Below, one piece after another: positions 41,037 through 51,066 of a stretch of DNA of 64,000 nt. Position 1 is the stretch's first letter; every line of letters starts with the position of its first letter. The notes beneath the pieces were generated by a model. The model had not been told where the DNA came from, did not search any database, and saw only the letters and a program-made list of their open reading frames with translations. The stretch is taken from positions 32,242,501 through 32,306,500 of the forward strand of contig OX419761.1 in the NCBI GenBank assembly GCA_948567375.1, in the 5' to 3' direction. Origin of the DNA: Lunularia cruciata (Eukaryota; Streptophyta; Marchantiopsida; Lunulariales; Lunulariaceae). The position numbers and the translations under genes were made by a program.

Positions 41037-44000
41037 TGTGGTGCCCACATTTTTTGTTTTTTTCTGTTTATTAGCATTTGGGAGAAGAAGTAAGCAAAGA
41101 AAGTTGAATTGCAAAAGAAGGAATAGATGGAAGTGACTTCAGAGGAAATCTGAAGATTTTGCAATTTGTAGGTTAGATGTTGTAGCAAGAATCAAAGTCT
41201 TAAATAGACTTCATATTACCTTTTTAGCATGAAACTAGAATTTTAGTTTCTGAGGAGTCATGGCAGAGATAGCTACCAGTAATTGTGAGGAGGGCCCTGA
41301 AGTTGAAGGGAAGAGAGGGAATACGGCTCGATGGACTGAGTCGAATTGGAGGTTAGTGTTGGGGAAGGAAGTAGGAGAACCGACGGGGATCACCTTCTAT
41401 CGGAAGTGTGATGCTGCAGAAGAAACGGCGGAGATCCAAAATTCATTCTTCGCTCCACGAACAAGAAATGGTTACAAGGTGGAGTCCTATCGGGACCTGA
41501 TTAGACAAAGCATCATGGGGACAATAATGGCCATGTTCAAACCAGAACGGACAACTTACGTGAACATGCAACAGGCGGTCTTTTCACCAACAAACAAGGT
41601 AGATGGTGGTCAATTGGAGGACAGGTTTGCCTCCACATTATTTTGCACCATTTGCAACACACTTCTACTTTGGGTTGAATTTGCTGATAGCAGAGGAGAG
41701 GTATCACATGGTGTTGCATTTCCATCCTGATTTAAGACGGGAAGCACATGAAGAAGAGCAACAATATATGACACACTTGCGAGCCAATGATGATCACTTC
41801 TTGAAGACGGGACAATAGAAGATGGAAGAAGTCACAAGTCCAAAGAAGAAGAAGAAGCACAATAAACCCAAAGAAGCAAAGTTGCCTCCAGCTCAAAGAA
41901 AGACCCAAAGACTGGTTCTGCAAAGTAAGAAGATGGTGAGAGAAGCATCATTGAAATCCAAGTCTGAAGGGGAGATAGAGTCTCAAGGAGAGGAATCAGA
42001 AGAAGATGAAATCACTTTACAAAGTAAGGAGATTGGAAGTGAGAGTGAGGGGGAACCTAAGGTTTAGCAATTGGTTGGAGTGAGTGAAGCTTGTCATGCG
42101 ATGATTGACAATGTACCAAGAAAGAAGAATCATTTTGTAGCCTTGGTTGTGGAAGAGAAGGAGGCTGAAAGACGGAAGGAGTACCCTACGGGGCCGAGTT
42201 CAATTGGTAAGGAAGGAGAAATCTTGGAAGCAGTGTCTCTAAAGATACGAAGATCACAACTTTGGCAGAAGGAGCCGATGGAAGAGGCAAAGTATGAAGA
42301 CGAGGACAAAGACAAAGAGAACTTTGGTGGAATATAGTATCTAATGAAGGTTGTCACTCCCTTGTTAGAACTATTAAAGGAGCATTAGAAGGTTATTCCC
42401 CAAGATCGTAGGAAGGTGACAAATGAGTTGCAAGTGGTGAAGTATCTGTTGAGTGAAGTGAAGGGTTTGCAGGAGCAAGAAGTCCAAAGAGATGAGGAAG
42501 TTGAAGAACTTAGGGTGGATGCAGTCTTAGTCTTGAAGAAGAAGACTTTTGAGATGTTGCAAGAGAGTTGTGAGTCAAGAAGGAAGGAACTGCAGAAGTA
42601 AGCTAAAGAATTGAAGGAGTAGGCAATGTTGTTGAGCAAAATGAAAGAGGAAGTCAGTGATGTGCGCATAGAGAATATTCATTTGAAGGCGACGGCCGCA
42701 ATAATGGAGCAAGAGTTGGAAAGCTTGAAGAAGAGTGCAACCAAGAAGGATCAAGCATGGCAGAGAGAGTTAGCAATCAGGCATGAAGAAGAAGAAAGAC
42801 TGCACGAGCTGGTACAAAGTGTTGAGTTAAAGAGTTCATAGTATACGGAGGAGAAGAAGATGCTCACTGCTGAGTACAAAGACGAGTTGAAGATGAACCG
42901 CAAAGAGTTGAAGGCAGAGTGATCTCAAGGGTATGAGTCGGAATTGGTAGGAGAAGTGGCAGGAAAGTTGCAAGCAATCTTGAGCACAAAGGCTGAAGGG
43001 AGATTGGAAGAAGCACGTCTACATGAGCTAAAGTTGCTTGTGCATGAAACTCAGAAGCAAAAAGCTAAAGATGTAGATATGAACACTTTGCTTATCCGAT
43101 TAAGGGAGCGAGTAGATTGGAAAATGCTAGAAGTAGGAGACAATGTCAATCTCAGATTGGATTTAGTTAAATCAGAGTTAGAGAGAATAAGGAGTAGTGT
43201 GATAGAGGAGAGGAAGTCCGATGTTGAAGAAGTAGGGATTCATGTGTCATCAGACTTGTTATTTGACACATTAGAGAAGAGTGGGTCAGGAGATAAGGAA
43301 GTAGAAAGATTACCCATAAGCTTAATTGTAGTTCCTAGTGAAGAAGTAGTAGAAATAGTGAAGGAATTGGTAGAATCAGATATACCCAAAGAAGGAGAAG
43401 AAATAGGAAGATCTTCAAGTTTGAAAGCCGATGATGAAGTAGATATCAGATCGGGGTAGTAACAGTTTTGAGATAAGAAGAGGCAGATATATGAAGAGGT
43501 GGATTGACAATTTGGATCTGTAGGTAGGAAGAGATGTTAGGAAGCGGTACATTAGTAGGAAGAACTGTTGTTTGATTCAGTATTTAAGGGGAGCATTTGC
43601 AATATTATGTTATTCAGTATTCAAATTTCTAAAGATAGATAAAACGAAGTGCTGTTTTTAGTGCTCGTTGCTTGAGCTTAATTCCAATTGTTAATTCCGT
43701 GTGTGTGTTTGTGAATGTGTGGAGAAATTTGAAGTGCAAGTCAGTGTGCTTGTTGGATGTTGGATTCCATAGCCTTGATCTTCATTCTGTGTGTTTGATC
43801 CTGAGTGAAGTGCATCAGAGCAATGCCTTGACAGATCTGAGAGGAATTGTAGTGTTGGTAGTATTCTGCATTTGTGAGTGCAGCACAAAGTTGATGAGAA
43901 GCAATTTTGATTGAGGAAGCTGTGCCTTTAGTGGAGGGGTGGAACACAATTCTGAGGCGAAGTTGTCTTGCAATGAAGTGCCGTCTTTGGGAGAATCTGA

Positions 44001-44256
44001 ATCATCACAATCAAGATTTGTTTGGACAGAATTTGCTATGTTGTGATTATGAGTGTGTATTCGTGATGAGTTATCAAGATTGTGAGCTTGTTACTCTCTT
44101 CTGGGTGTGGTTTCTACTTGAGAGACTAAAAACACAACCAAGAAGAACTAAAATTGTTTCTTTACTTGGTATTTGACTAATTCTGAATTGTATCCCTGCA
44201 AGAACAAACTTTACTTACCCGATTACCACAAAAGTGATATTTTCCGGGTTGTCACA
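41037..44256 (+). repeat. D3 5' LTR
   Basis: Starts tgtggtgcccacatttttt and ends ccgggttgtcaca. Compared with the 3' LTR it lacks about 480 bp after 'gaggaaatct' (about 41150), a segment that in the other copies holds the TATA box tataaaatt. A second TATA-like tatttaagg lies at about 43580, closer to the 3' end. Confidence 0.9.
41260..43459 (+). pseudogene. D3 5' LTR-encoded ORF, best-preserved copy
   Basis: The ATG at 41260 opens 'MAEIATSNCEEGPEVEGKRG' and runs open for 156 codons, with 'WTESNWRLVLGKEVGE', 'TFYRKCDAAEETAEI' and 'FFAPRTRNGYKVESYRDLIR', then 'MAMFKPERTTYVNMQQAVF'. A frameshift near 41600 leads to 'HFYFGLNLLIAEERYHMVLH' and 'DEEQQYMTHLRANDDHFL'-like text to 41820. Then comes a basic and acidic low-complexity part (41822-42330), a long coiled coil (42416-42940: 'ELQVVKYLLSEVKGLQEQEV', 'ATAAIMEQELESLKKSATKK') and a C-terminal part open for 171 codons (42944-43459: 'LRERVDWKMLEVGDNVNLRL', 'LLFDTLEKSGSGDKEVERLP'). 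About seven in-frame stops, mostly TAG. Ancestral length would be near 730 codons. Confidence 0.75.
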
Positions 44257-44263
44257 TGATTTT

Positions 44264-44281
44264 TGGTGCCGCTGTCGGGGA
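44264..44281 (+). promoter_or_regulatory. D3 primer-binding site, tRNA-Asp type
   Basis: tggtgccgctgtcgggga begins 7 bases after the LTR end. It differs at 3 of 18 positions from TGGCGCCGTTGCCGGGGA, the complement of the plant tRNA-Asp 3' end used by Tat and Athila elements. Confidence 0.85.
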
Positions 44282-44715
44282 TATAAAACTTGAAAGCGGA
44301 AGAATAAAAGCCAAATTTGAAACTGGGCATCAAAGCAATATGAATGTCTGCATTGAGAGAACAACGGGAAGAGAGAGTTTGAGGACAAACGTTGCATCAT
44401 GAAGAAGAAGAACATCTAAAGATCCAATCTACTTTTGATGAAACTGAATGAGAGGCGTTGGACTTTCAACTTCTCCACGAAGTTCAAGAAGCTTTGTGAG
44501 AACTCGAACAAAAGAAATGTGAAGGAGGGTGGCAAGGCTAGTTTTTGTCCTCCTCTTCCAAGAAGAAGAAAGACTCGAGTGTGCATATATATGCATTATG
44601 ACCCAGTACACCGACTTCCCCTAAAGCTGTAAAGGAAGTCAAATTTATTAAGAAGTTTGTTTGCAAAAAGACAGCATGAACACTTACAGAAGAAGAGTGT
44701 CAACATCTTTTATGC

Positions 44716-46470
44716 ATGATTCCTCAATTGTCCCAAAGGAATTTTGAAGAACATTTGGAAGGTGTGGAACCTTTTACTTCTATTCGGGTTGAAGTCGACA
44801 CAACCAGAGAAGAAGAAATTGTCAAAGAAGACCTCACTTTAAACTTGACTAATGAGAACCCTTGGGCAGCCACCACGGCGTCCATACCAAGCAGCTCTTT
44901 GGTTCCCTCAAGTTCAAACTTACCATAGCCAATTCTGCCAAACCAAATGATGACTTCGTTACCTGTGACCCGACATGCCTATCAGAAGTATAAGGGAACA
45001 GAACAAGACAAAGATCCTGATGAATTTATCAAAGAGTTTGAAGGCATTTCCTTTGCCAACAAGGAACATAACTCTATGGATTGCCTGCGGATTTTTCCAA
45101 GTCTGCTCTGAAAGATAGCTCAGAGTTGGTACACCCATGTAACTCAGAAGAGGTTCACACCAGCAGATAGGGTAGAGTTACAAAATGGCTTCTTAGAACG
45201 ATTCCATGGAGTGGATTATGATACGAGTGTCTTTGTGGCACTTAATGATTTGTACCAAGGGAAGAGGGAAAATTTGAGAGATTATTCCGAGCGGTTCATG
45301 GCACTATTGAACCCCGTTCTGAAACAATCCTGTGTGGTAGGTTCCTCCGATGCCCAAGCCATTACCTGGTTCCTTGGAGGACTTTCACCAGAGATTTGTA
45401 TTTTTGCCAGGGAGAGGAATGTAACTTCCCTAGACAAAGTCCTCAAACGTGTCGCCCAATATGAGGCGGCTCACTACCACTCGTCTAGCAACCAAAGAAA
45501 TCAAGAGAAGAAAGGGAAGAAGCTTAGAAGCAGAGCTTCTCGCAGCACATCCCCTTCTTCGGAGGAATCCTCCACATCTTTGAGTTCTTCTTTGGAATCC
45601 GACATAGAATCCAAACTGTGAAGAATACAAAGACGCGGAGGAAAGAAACCAGTGACACCGCCAGCAAAGAATGTATCTAAGGCAGATCAGAAGCTGGAGA
45701 CTCTTATTAAAGAGTTTGTGGATTTCAAGATCCAAATGATTGGGACTAAGGACCAAAGAAAGCTTTTGTCATTTGGTTGACCAAATGTATGGTGCACATC
45801 ATGTGGTAATCTGGCCATGCTAATACGGGGTGTTTGACCCGCACTGCATTTCCAATGCAACAAATTGATTGGGTTCCTGGTTGGGACCAAAGTGAGGAAG
45901 AAGAGGTTGTATACCAAACCCAAGAGGTACAGTCTCCTATGAGCACATCATATCAAGGTCCGATGTATGGACCAAGGGAGTACAATAATAATGCTCTCCC
46001 ACAAAGACCACCAATGGGCAGCCAAAATAGACCTCAAAATATTGCACTAGGTGCTTGTTACAATTGTGGCTCGATGAGACATTGGTCTCCAAATTGTTCG
46101 GAGCCAAGATGGCAAATTGGGTACGTGCCTCTTTGCAGAAATTGTAAAGGATTGAGGCACATGGGAAATCAGTGCCCGCAACTACCCAACCCAAAGCCGC
46201 CTATAAAGTATGTACAGACTCCCGCTGAGTGTGTTGTGCTCCAAGCAAAAGGGGATACAAATGTAAATTGTATCACACTTGAGGAAGAGAGACCTCAAGA
46301 AGGGAGTCCTGCTTCAGAAGGAGAATGGTTGGACCTCAGAATTTTGAAGGTAGAGACACGCACAGGGAAGAAGAAGAGTGATCCTAAGGAAGTGAGTACT
46401 ATTTCTTTGTCTTCACGAAAGGCAAAGAGACTACGCCTGAAAGCTATTCTTTCTGCTAAGCAGTAAAAGA
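44716..46470 (+). pseudogene. D3 gag with two zinc knuckles
   Basis: Matrix/capsid approach at 44716-44930. Capsid at 44960-45480: 'HAYQKYKGTEQDKDPDEFIK', 'LNDLYQGKRENLRDYSERFM', 'AITWFLGGLSPEICIFARER', 'KVLKRVAQYEAAHY', the Retrotrans_gag pattern of Tat/Athila-like elements. A basic-serine stretch follows to 45620. The nucleocapsid ORF 45834-46466 has CYNCGSMRHWSPNC (46056-46097) and CRNCKGLRHMGNQC (46134-46175), both intact CX2CX4HX4C. Frames change near 45100, 45620 and 45830. Confidence 0.88.
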
Positions 46471-46496
46471 TCCTAGCAAAAGCTTAAGCAAAAGCC

Positions 46497-47870
46497 TTGC
46501 AGAAAGAAATAAAGGAAGCAGTACTCCGCACGCGGGAGATGAGTTTGGAGGAGAACACAAAGACACAGCCTCTAGTTTTTCTGGCGGATATCAGGTCCAA
46601 AGTAAAAGACTTGATCCAAGCCAAAGTTGGTCAACCTAACAATCATTGGATCAAGGACATACGTACTCTGATTACCATCCTTAAGCACATTGAAGTCCAA
46701 TTTGAACAAGGACAGACTTTGGATCCAAAGACGAAGGCAAAGAAGGTGAAATTGGGAGGAGTCCCACAGTATGATATAGTGGCTGATATGGCGTCTACAA
46801 GTGCTAACATCACATTTAAGCAATTGTAGGAGGACAACAAGCTGTACAAAAAGCAGCTGAGTTCAGCCTTCAAGAAAGTAAGGGCGATGACCAAGAAAGA
46901 CTTACCCACAATTAATTGTATTGAACAAGAAGATTTGGGACCTCCCAAGGTGGATGCGGAGATCACATGCTGTATGATCACATCTATACCCATTGATTTG
47001 GGGTCGGGTGTGAATGTCATGACAGAAGATACTACACATCGACTGGGGTATACAACATTTGAACCAACATCTCGAATTCTGAAAGTTGCGGATCAAACCA
47101 AGAGATGGCCCTTGGGCATGCTGTCAAATATCACCATGATCATTGGAGGGGTGCCCTTCAAGTTAAATTACATTGTGTTGCGACTAGTAACCAAAACTGG
47201 TTATCCTCTCTTGATCGGAAGACCTTGGTTGTACAATGCCCAAGTTATTGTGGATTGGCACCAGCAAAAGTTAAGGTTTAAGGACATTTCGTCCAAAGAG
47301 CAGAAGCTGGTGATTGTGAGTTGGACAAAGGTTCCTCACCTTGGGGAAACAACTTTGTCGGAAGATGAAGATGAATCCAAAGATTCATCATCTTCGTCTT
47401 CCAAAGACTCCGAAGATGAAGTCCAAGTTAATTATCTGGAATGCTACAAGGTAGAGGTCAAAGATGAAGACCCATACAACATTGCCTTGGGTGAACAAGA
47501 CTTGGAGAAAGGGGGTTTGATTGCATTACGTCTGGGATTGAGCCGAGTAAGCTATGTCAAAGGCGTCATCAACCCCGATGACTGTCAAGATGTGGTCTTG
47601 ATTGAAGGAAAAATTTTGAAGATTTTGAAGACAATCACTGCGGAGGAGTTGGCAGGGTACTCTGCCCTATTTATAGAATTCCAGGATGTATTTGCCTGGT
47701 CTATTGATCAAATGCCGGGGATTCCACAAGAACACCGGATTGATATGGTTGAAGGTGCAGTTCCGGTTTGGCAAAGACAATACCGCCTGAACTCGAAGTA
47801 CTCCCTCTTGGTGAAAGACAAAATTAAACAAGTACTTAGGGGCTGGAGTAATCTTTCCTATCTTAAGCAG
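46497..47870 (+). pseudogene. D3 protease and start of reverse transcriptase
   Basis: 46497-46829 is the linker after the nucleocapsid ('KVKDLIQAKVGQPNNHW'). The 328-codon open frame at 46887-47873 carries the protease: 'ITSIPIDLGSGVNVMTEDTT' with the D-(S)-G triad altered to D-L-G, then 'PLLIGRPWLYNAQVIVDW'. An acidic serine stretch (47365-47425, 'DEDESKDSSSSSSKDSED') follows. The RT approach is 'ALFIEFQDVFAWSIDQMPG', 'HRIDMVEGAVPVWQRQYRLN'. It ends in a frameshift at the RT fingers. Confidence 0.85.
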
Positions 47871-48480
47871 TGAGTGGGCTTCCCCCATTGTCATCATTCC
47901 AAAGAAGAAGACGGGAAACATTCGAGTGTGCCAAGATTTTTGCAAATTAAATGCAGTCACAAGGAAGGATCATCATCCTTTGCCTTTTACTGATACAATT
48001 TTGGACCAAGTAGCTGGTCACCCTTGTTATAGTTTTCTCGATGGAGTTTCAAGATATAATCAAGTATCCATCTGAGAAGAGGACAAGGATAAAACCACAT
48101 TCATGACTGATTGGGGCACCTTTGCTTACAATCAAATGCCCTTTGGGTTGTATAATTCTCCCGCTACTTTCCAATAGATGATGAATACGATCTTCAATGA
48201 TTTTCTGCATAAATTTGTAGAAGTCTTCATTGATGATTTTTGTGTGTTTGGGCGAAGAGATGTACATTTGGATTACCTTTGCCAAACTTTTGAAAGGTAT
48301 CATTTTCCGGTTTTTCATTACACTCGGAGAAATGCTTCTTTGCAATGAAAGAGGGATTCTTTTGGGGCATCGGGTGTCAAGCCGAGGTATTGAAGTCAAT
48401 GTCGAGAAGGTCAAAGTAATCTCAGCCTTCTTAAGATATGTCAGATACTACAGACGCTTCTTGTCAAATTATGCGGTGCT
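47871..48480 (+). pseudogene. D3 reverse transcriptase core
   Basis: Read in shifting frames: 'WASPIVIIPKKKTGNIRVCQ', 'KDHHPLPFTDTILDQVAGH', 'TFMTDWGTFAYNQMPFGLY' and the catalytic FIDDFCVF (about 48222-48250). Then 'RGILLGHRVSSRGIEVN' and 'VRYYRRFLSNYAVLAAPLTK' (48345-48500) form the thumb and connection. At least four frameshifts and several stops. Confidence 0.83.
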
Positions 48481-48499
48481 GGCTGCACCCCTTACAAAG

Positions 48500-49100
48500 C
48501 TACTGAAGAAGTCCAAAGACTACTTGTGGGAAGCTGCGCAAGAAGATGCTTTCCAAGTATTGAAGCCGAAATTGGTTGAAGTACCAATTATGAGGGCCCC
48601 AAATTGGGACGCCTCTTTTCATGTGTATGTGAACACTTTGTCCATGGCAATCGGAGTTGTCTTAAGTCAAAAGGACAACAAGAAGAAGGACTATCCGGTT
48701 TATCACGCCAACCAATTATCAGTCTCAGAAAAGAACTATTTGACAATTGAACAAGAAGCACTTGAAATGGTGTATGCCTGCACGAAATTTTGCTACTACC
48801 TGTTGGGATACAAGTTTGTCTTCTATGTTGACTATTACGCATTGCAACACTTGGTCAAGAAGGGAGATTTGTCCGGGTGAATTGCACAATGGATCTTATT
48901 GTTACAAGAATTCACATACACTATACAAGTAAGGAAGAGAGCTTCGCATTCGAATGCCGACTTCTTATCCAGGTTAGAAACTCAAGACCAAGACTTGGAA
49001 ATTGATGATTGGTTTCTTGATGAAGAGCTATATCATCTGATGGCTGTTCAAAGTATAAGGTATAGCCAAATATCACTATCTGCATATGTGTCATTGTCCT
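48500..49100 (+). pseudogene. D3 RNase H
   Basis: 'NWDASFHVYVNTLSMAIGVV' with the first catalytic Asp changed to Asn in 'VYVN', 'LSVSEKNYLTIEQEALEMVY', 'YYLLGYKFVFYVDYYALQHL', then after a stop at 48879 'WILLLQEFTYTIQVRKRA' and 'HSNADFLSRLE'. This is the usual Ty3/gypsy RNase H order and length. It degrades the RNA strand during reverse transcription. Confidence 0.85.
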
Positions 49101-49142
49101 GAGGGGCTAGACCTGGAGCAGAGGGCAGTCTTCCTCTAGAAA

Positions 49143-50330
49143 ATGGGACCGTACCAATTAAATCACAACATTTTGTTTAAGATGGGTGAAGATGAAGTAC
49201 TTCAGAGATGTTTGGAGGCATACAAAGTAGGAGGAGTCATTGAATCTTTACACTCTAAAGCATCAGGAGGACACTATGCCCTAAAAAATACAGTGAAGAA
49301 AATTCTTTTAGTAGGGTATTGGTGGCCTACAATGTATAAAGATACTTACGCCCATATTCAAAGTTGTGATGTTTGTCAAAGAACAAGGAAACCAACGGTG
49401 ACTTCCTAGTGGCCTTCGAAACCAATTTTGCCATTGGCCCTATTTGAGAAATGGGGTATTGATTTTGTGGGTCCCATTCAACCAGTGACACGAGTCACGA
49501 GGAAGATGAATATCTTGGTATGCATTGATTATGCTACCAAGATGGTAGAAGTGGAGGCAACACAAAGAGATGATGTGGAAACAGTTGCAGAATTTTTCTT
49601 CTAAAACATCATTTCCCGTTACGGGTGTCCTCTGGAATTGGTCAGTGATTGAGGAACTCATTTTTTGAACTCAATGGTGGAAGTGTTAACCAAGTACTTC
49701 CAAATTAAACATCGGAAGACCACGCCTTACAACCCAAAAGCAAATGGACTCACGGAGAAGGCCAATGGATTGTTGTGCAAAATTTTGAATAAGGTGACAA
49801 TCAATTATGCTTACGACTGGGACACAAAGTTACCTACAGCTTTGTGGGCATATCGAACAACTGAAAAGATTACTACCAAGCAAACTCCTTATTTCTAGAC
49901 ATACGGACTGCATCCCATACTACCAGTTGAATTTGAAGTATCAACATATCAAATTCTTTGTGAAGAACTATTGTCGGAGGAAGAAAGCCAAGATCTTCGG
50001 ATCCATCAACTGATGTGGTTAGAAGAGAAAAGGGACGATGCAATGCAAATCACAAAGGAAGTCCAAGAACAACGGTATGATAAAAGAATCAAACCTATGG
50101 CTGTTCAGGAGGGGGACTTGGTGTTGTTATATGACAATCACCGCATATTTTTTCCTAGAAAACTACATTTGAGGTAGATGGGACCATACCGTGTTATGCA
50201 CATATATGTCAATGGATCTATTCAACTTGCAGACCTGGATGGCAATCCTTTTGCCACTTGAGTAAACAGGTAGAGGGTAAGAAAATATTGGACCACGGAC
50301 CCAACTTTGTACAAAGAACTGGTTGTCGGT
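49143..50330 (+). pseudogene. D3 integrase
   Basis: The HHCC zinc-binding domain is in 'LHSKASGGHYALKNTVKKIL' and 'YAHIQSCDVCQRTRKP' (49250-49400). The catalytic core is 'KWGIDFVGPIQPVTRVT' (first Asp), 'CPLELVSD' followed by a stop (second Asp, 49650), and 'TPYNPKANGLTEKANGLL' (Glu, about 49750). 'WDTKLPTALWAYRTTEKITT' and the 'LRIHQLMWLEEKRDDA' and 'QEGDLVLLYDNHR' segments complete the C-terminal domain to about 50180. No chromodomain seen, as expected outside chromoviruses. Stops at 49409 and 49649 and frameshifts break it. Confidence 0.87.
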
Positions 50331-50732
50331 GTTCACGAGGATGCTCACATTTGAGTGAGAGGTATGTGGTGCCCACATTTTTTTTTCTATTTATTAGCAT
50401 TTGGGAGAAGAAGTAAGCAAAGAAAGCTGAATTGCAAAAGAAGGAATGGACAAAAGTGACTTTGGAGGAAATCTAAAGACGTCGAGATCGGATCCGATGA
50501 TGAAGGTACTCAAGGGAGTATGACGGAAGAAGTCCAAAGAGCATCATCTTTGGATTGGGAAGCGCAGGCCAATACAAAGACCATCTAGCAACCTTGGTAC
50601 ATGGCAAGAAAGTACACTTCAAGAAATGGCAGAGGCAGAAGAAGCATGTCTTGATAGTGATACGACAGCAACACATAGAAGAGAGGAAGTAGACTTTGAA
50701 ATTGATTGAAGAATGACTGCAATTTGGGGTAA

Positions 50733-50739
50733 TATAAAA
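50733..50739 (+). promoter_or_regulatory. TATA box upstream of the D3 3' LTR ORF
   Basis: 'ggtaatataaaattgtgattgc' aligns with 'ggtactataaaattgtgattgc' at 34355-34376 in D2. In both copies it lies about 330 bp before the LTR ORF start codon. A promoter here would transcribe the LTR ORF. Confidence 0.55.
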
Positions 50740-51066
50740 TTGTGATTGCGCACGGACAAGTTGAATATGTCAAGTAAATTTCCAATCCTTTTGAGTAGTT
50801 GTCTTGCAGAAATACCTATCAGGCAGCCAATTGAGAGTGCAATTTTCTGAAATCCAGAAGGGGTTAGAGTGTCTCGTCCAGGAGAAGGTATAGTCTTTCA
50901 GTGCCAAAGAACAAGAGAGCAGATCATGGCGAAGAAGGTCATGAATGCTCTGGCGGTGCAAAGTTTTGCAATTTGTAGGTTAGATGTTGTAGCAAGAATT
51001 GAAGTCTTGAATAGACTTTGTATTACCTTTTTAGCATGGAACTAGAATTTTAGTTTCCCAGGAGTC

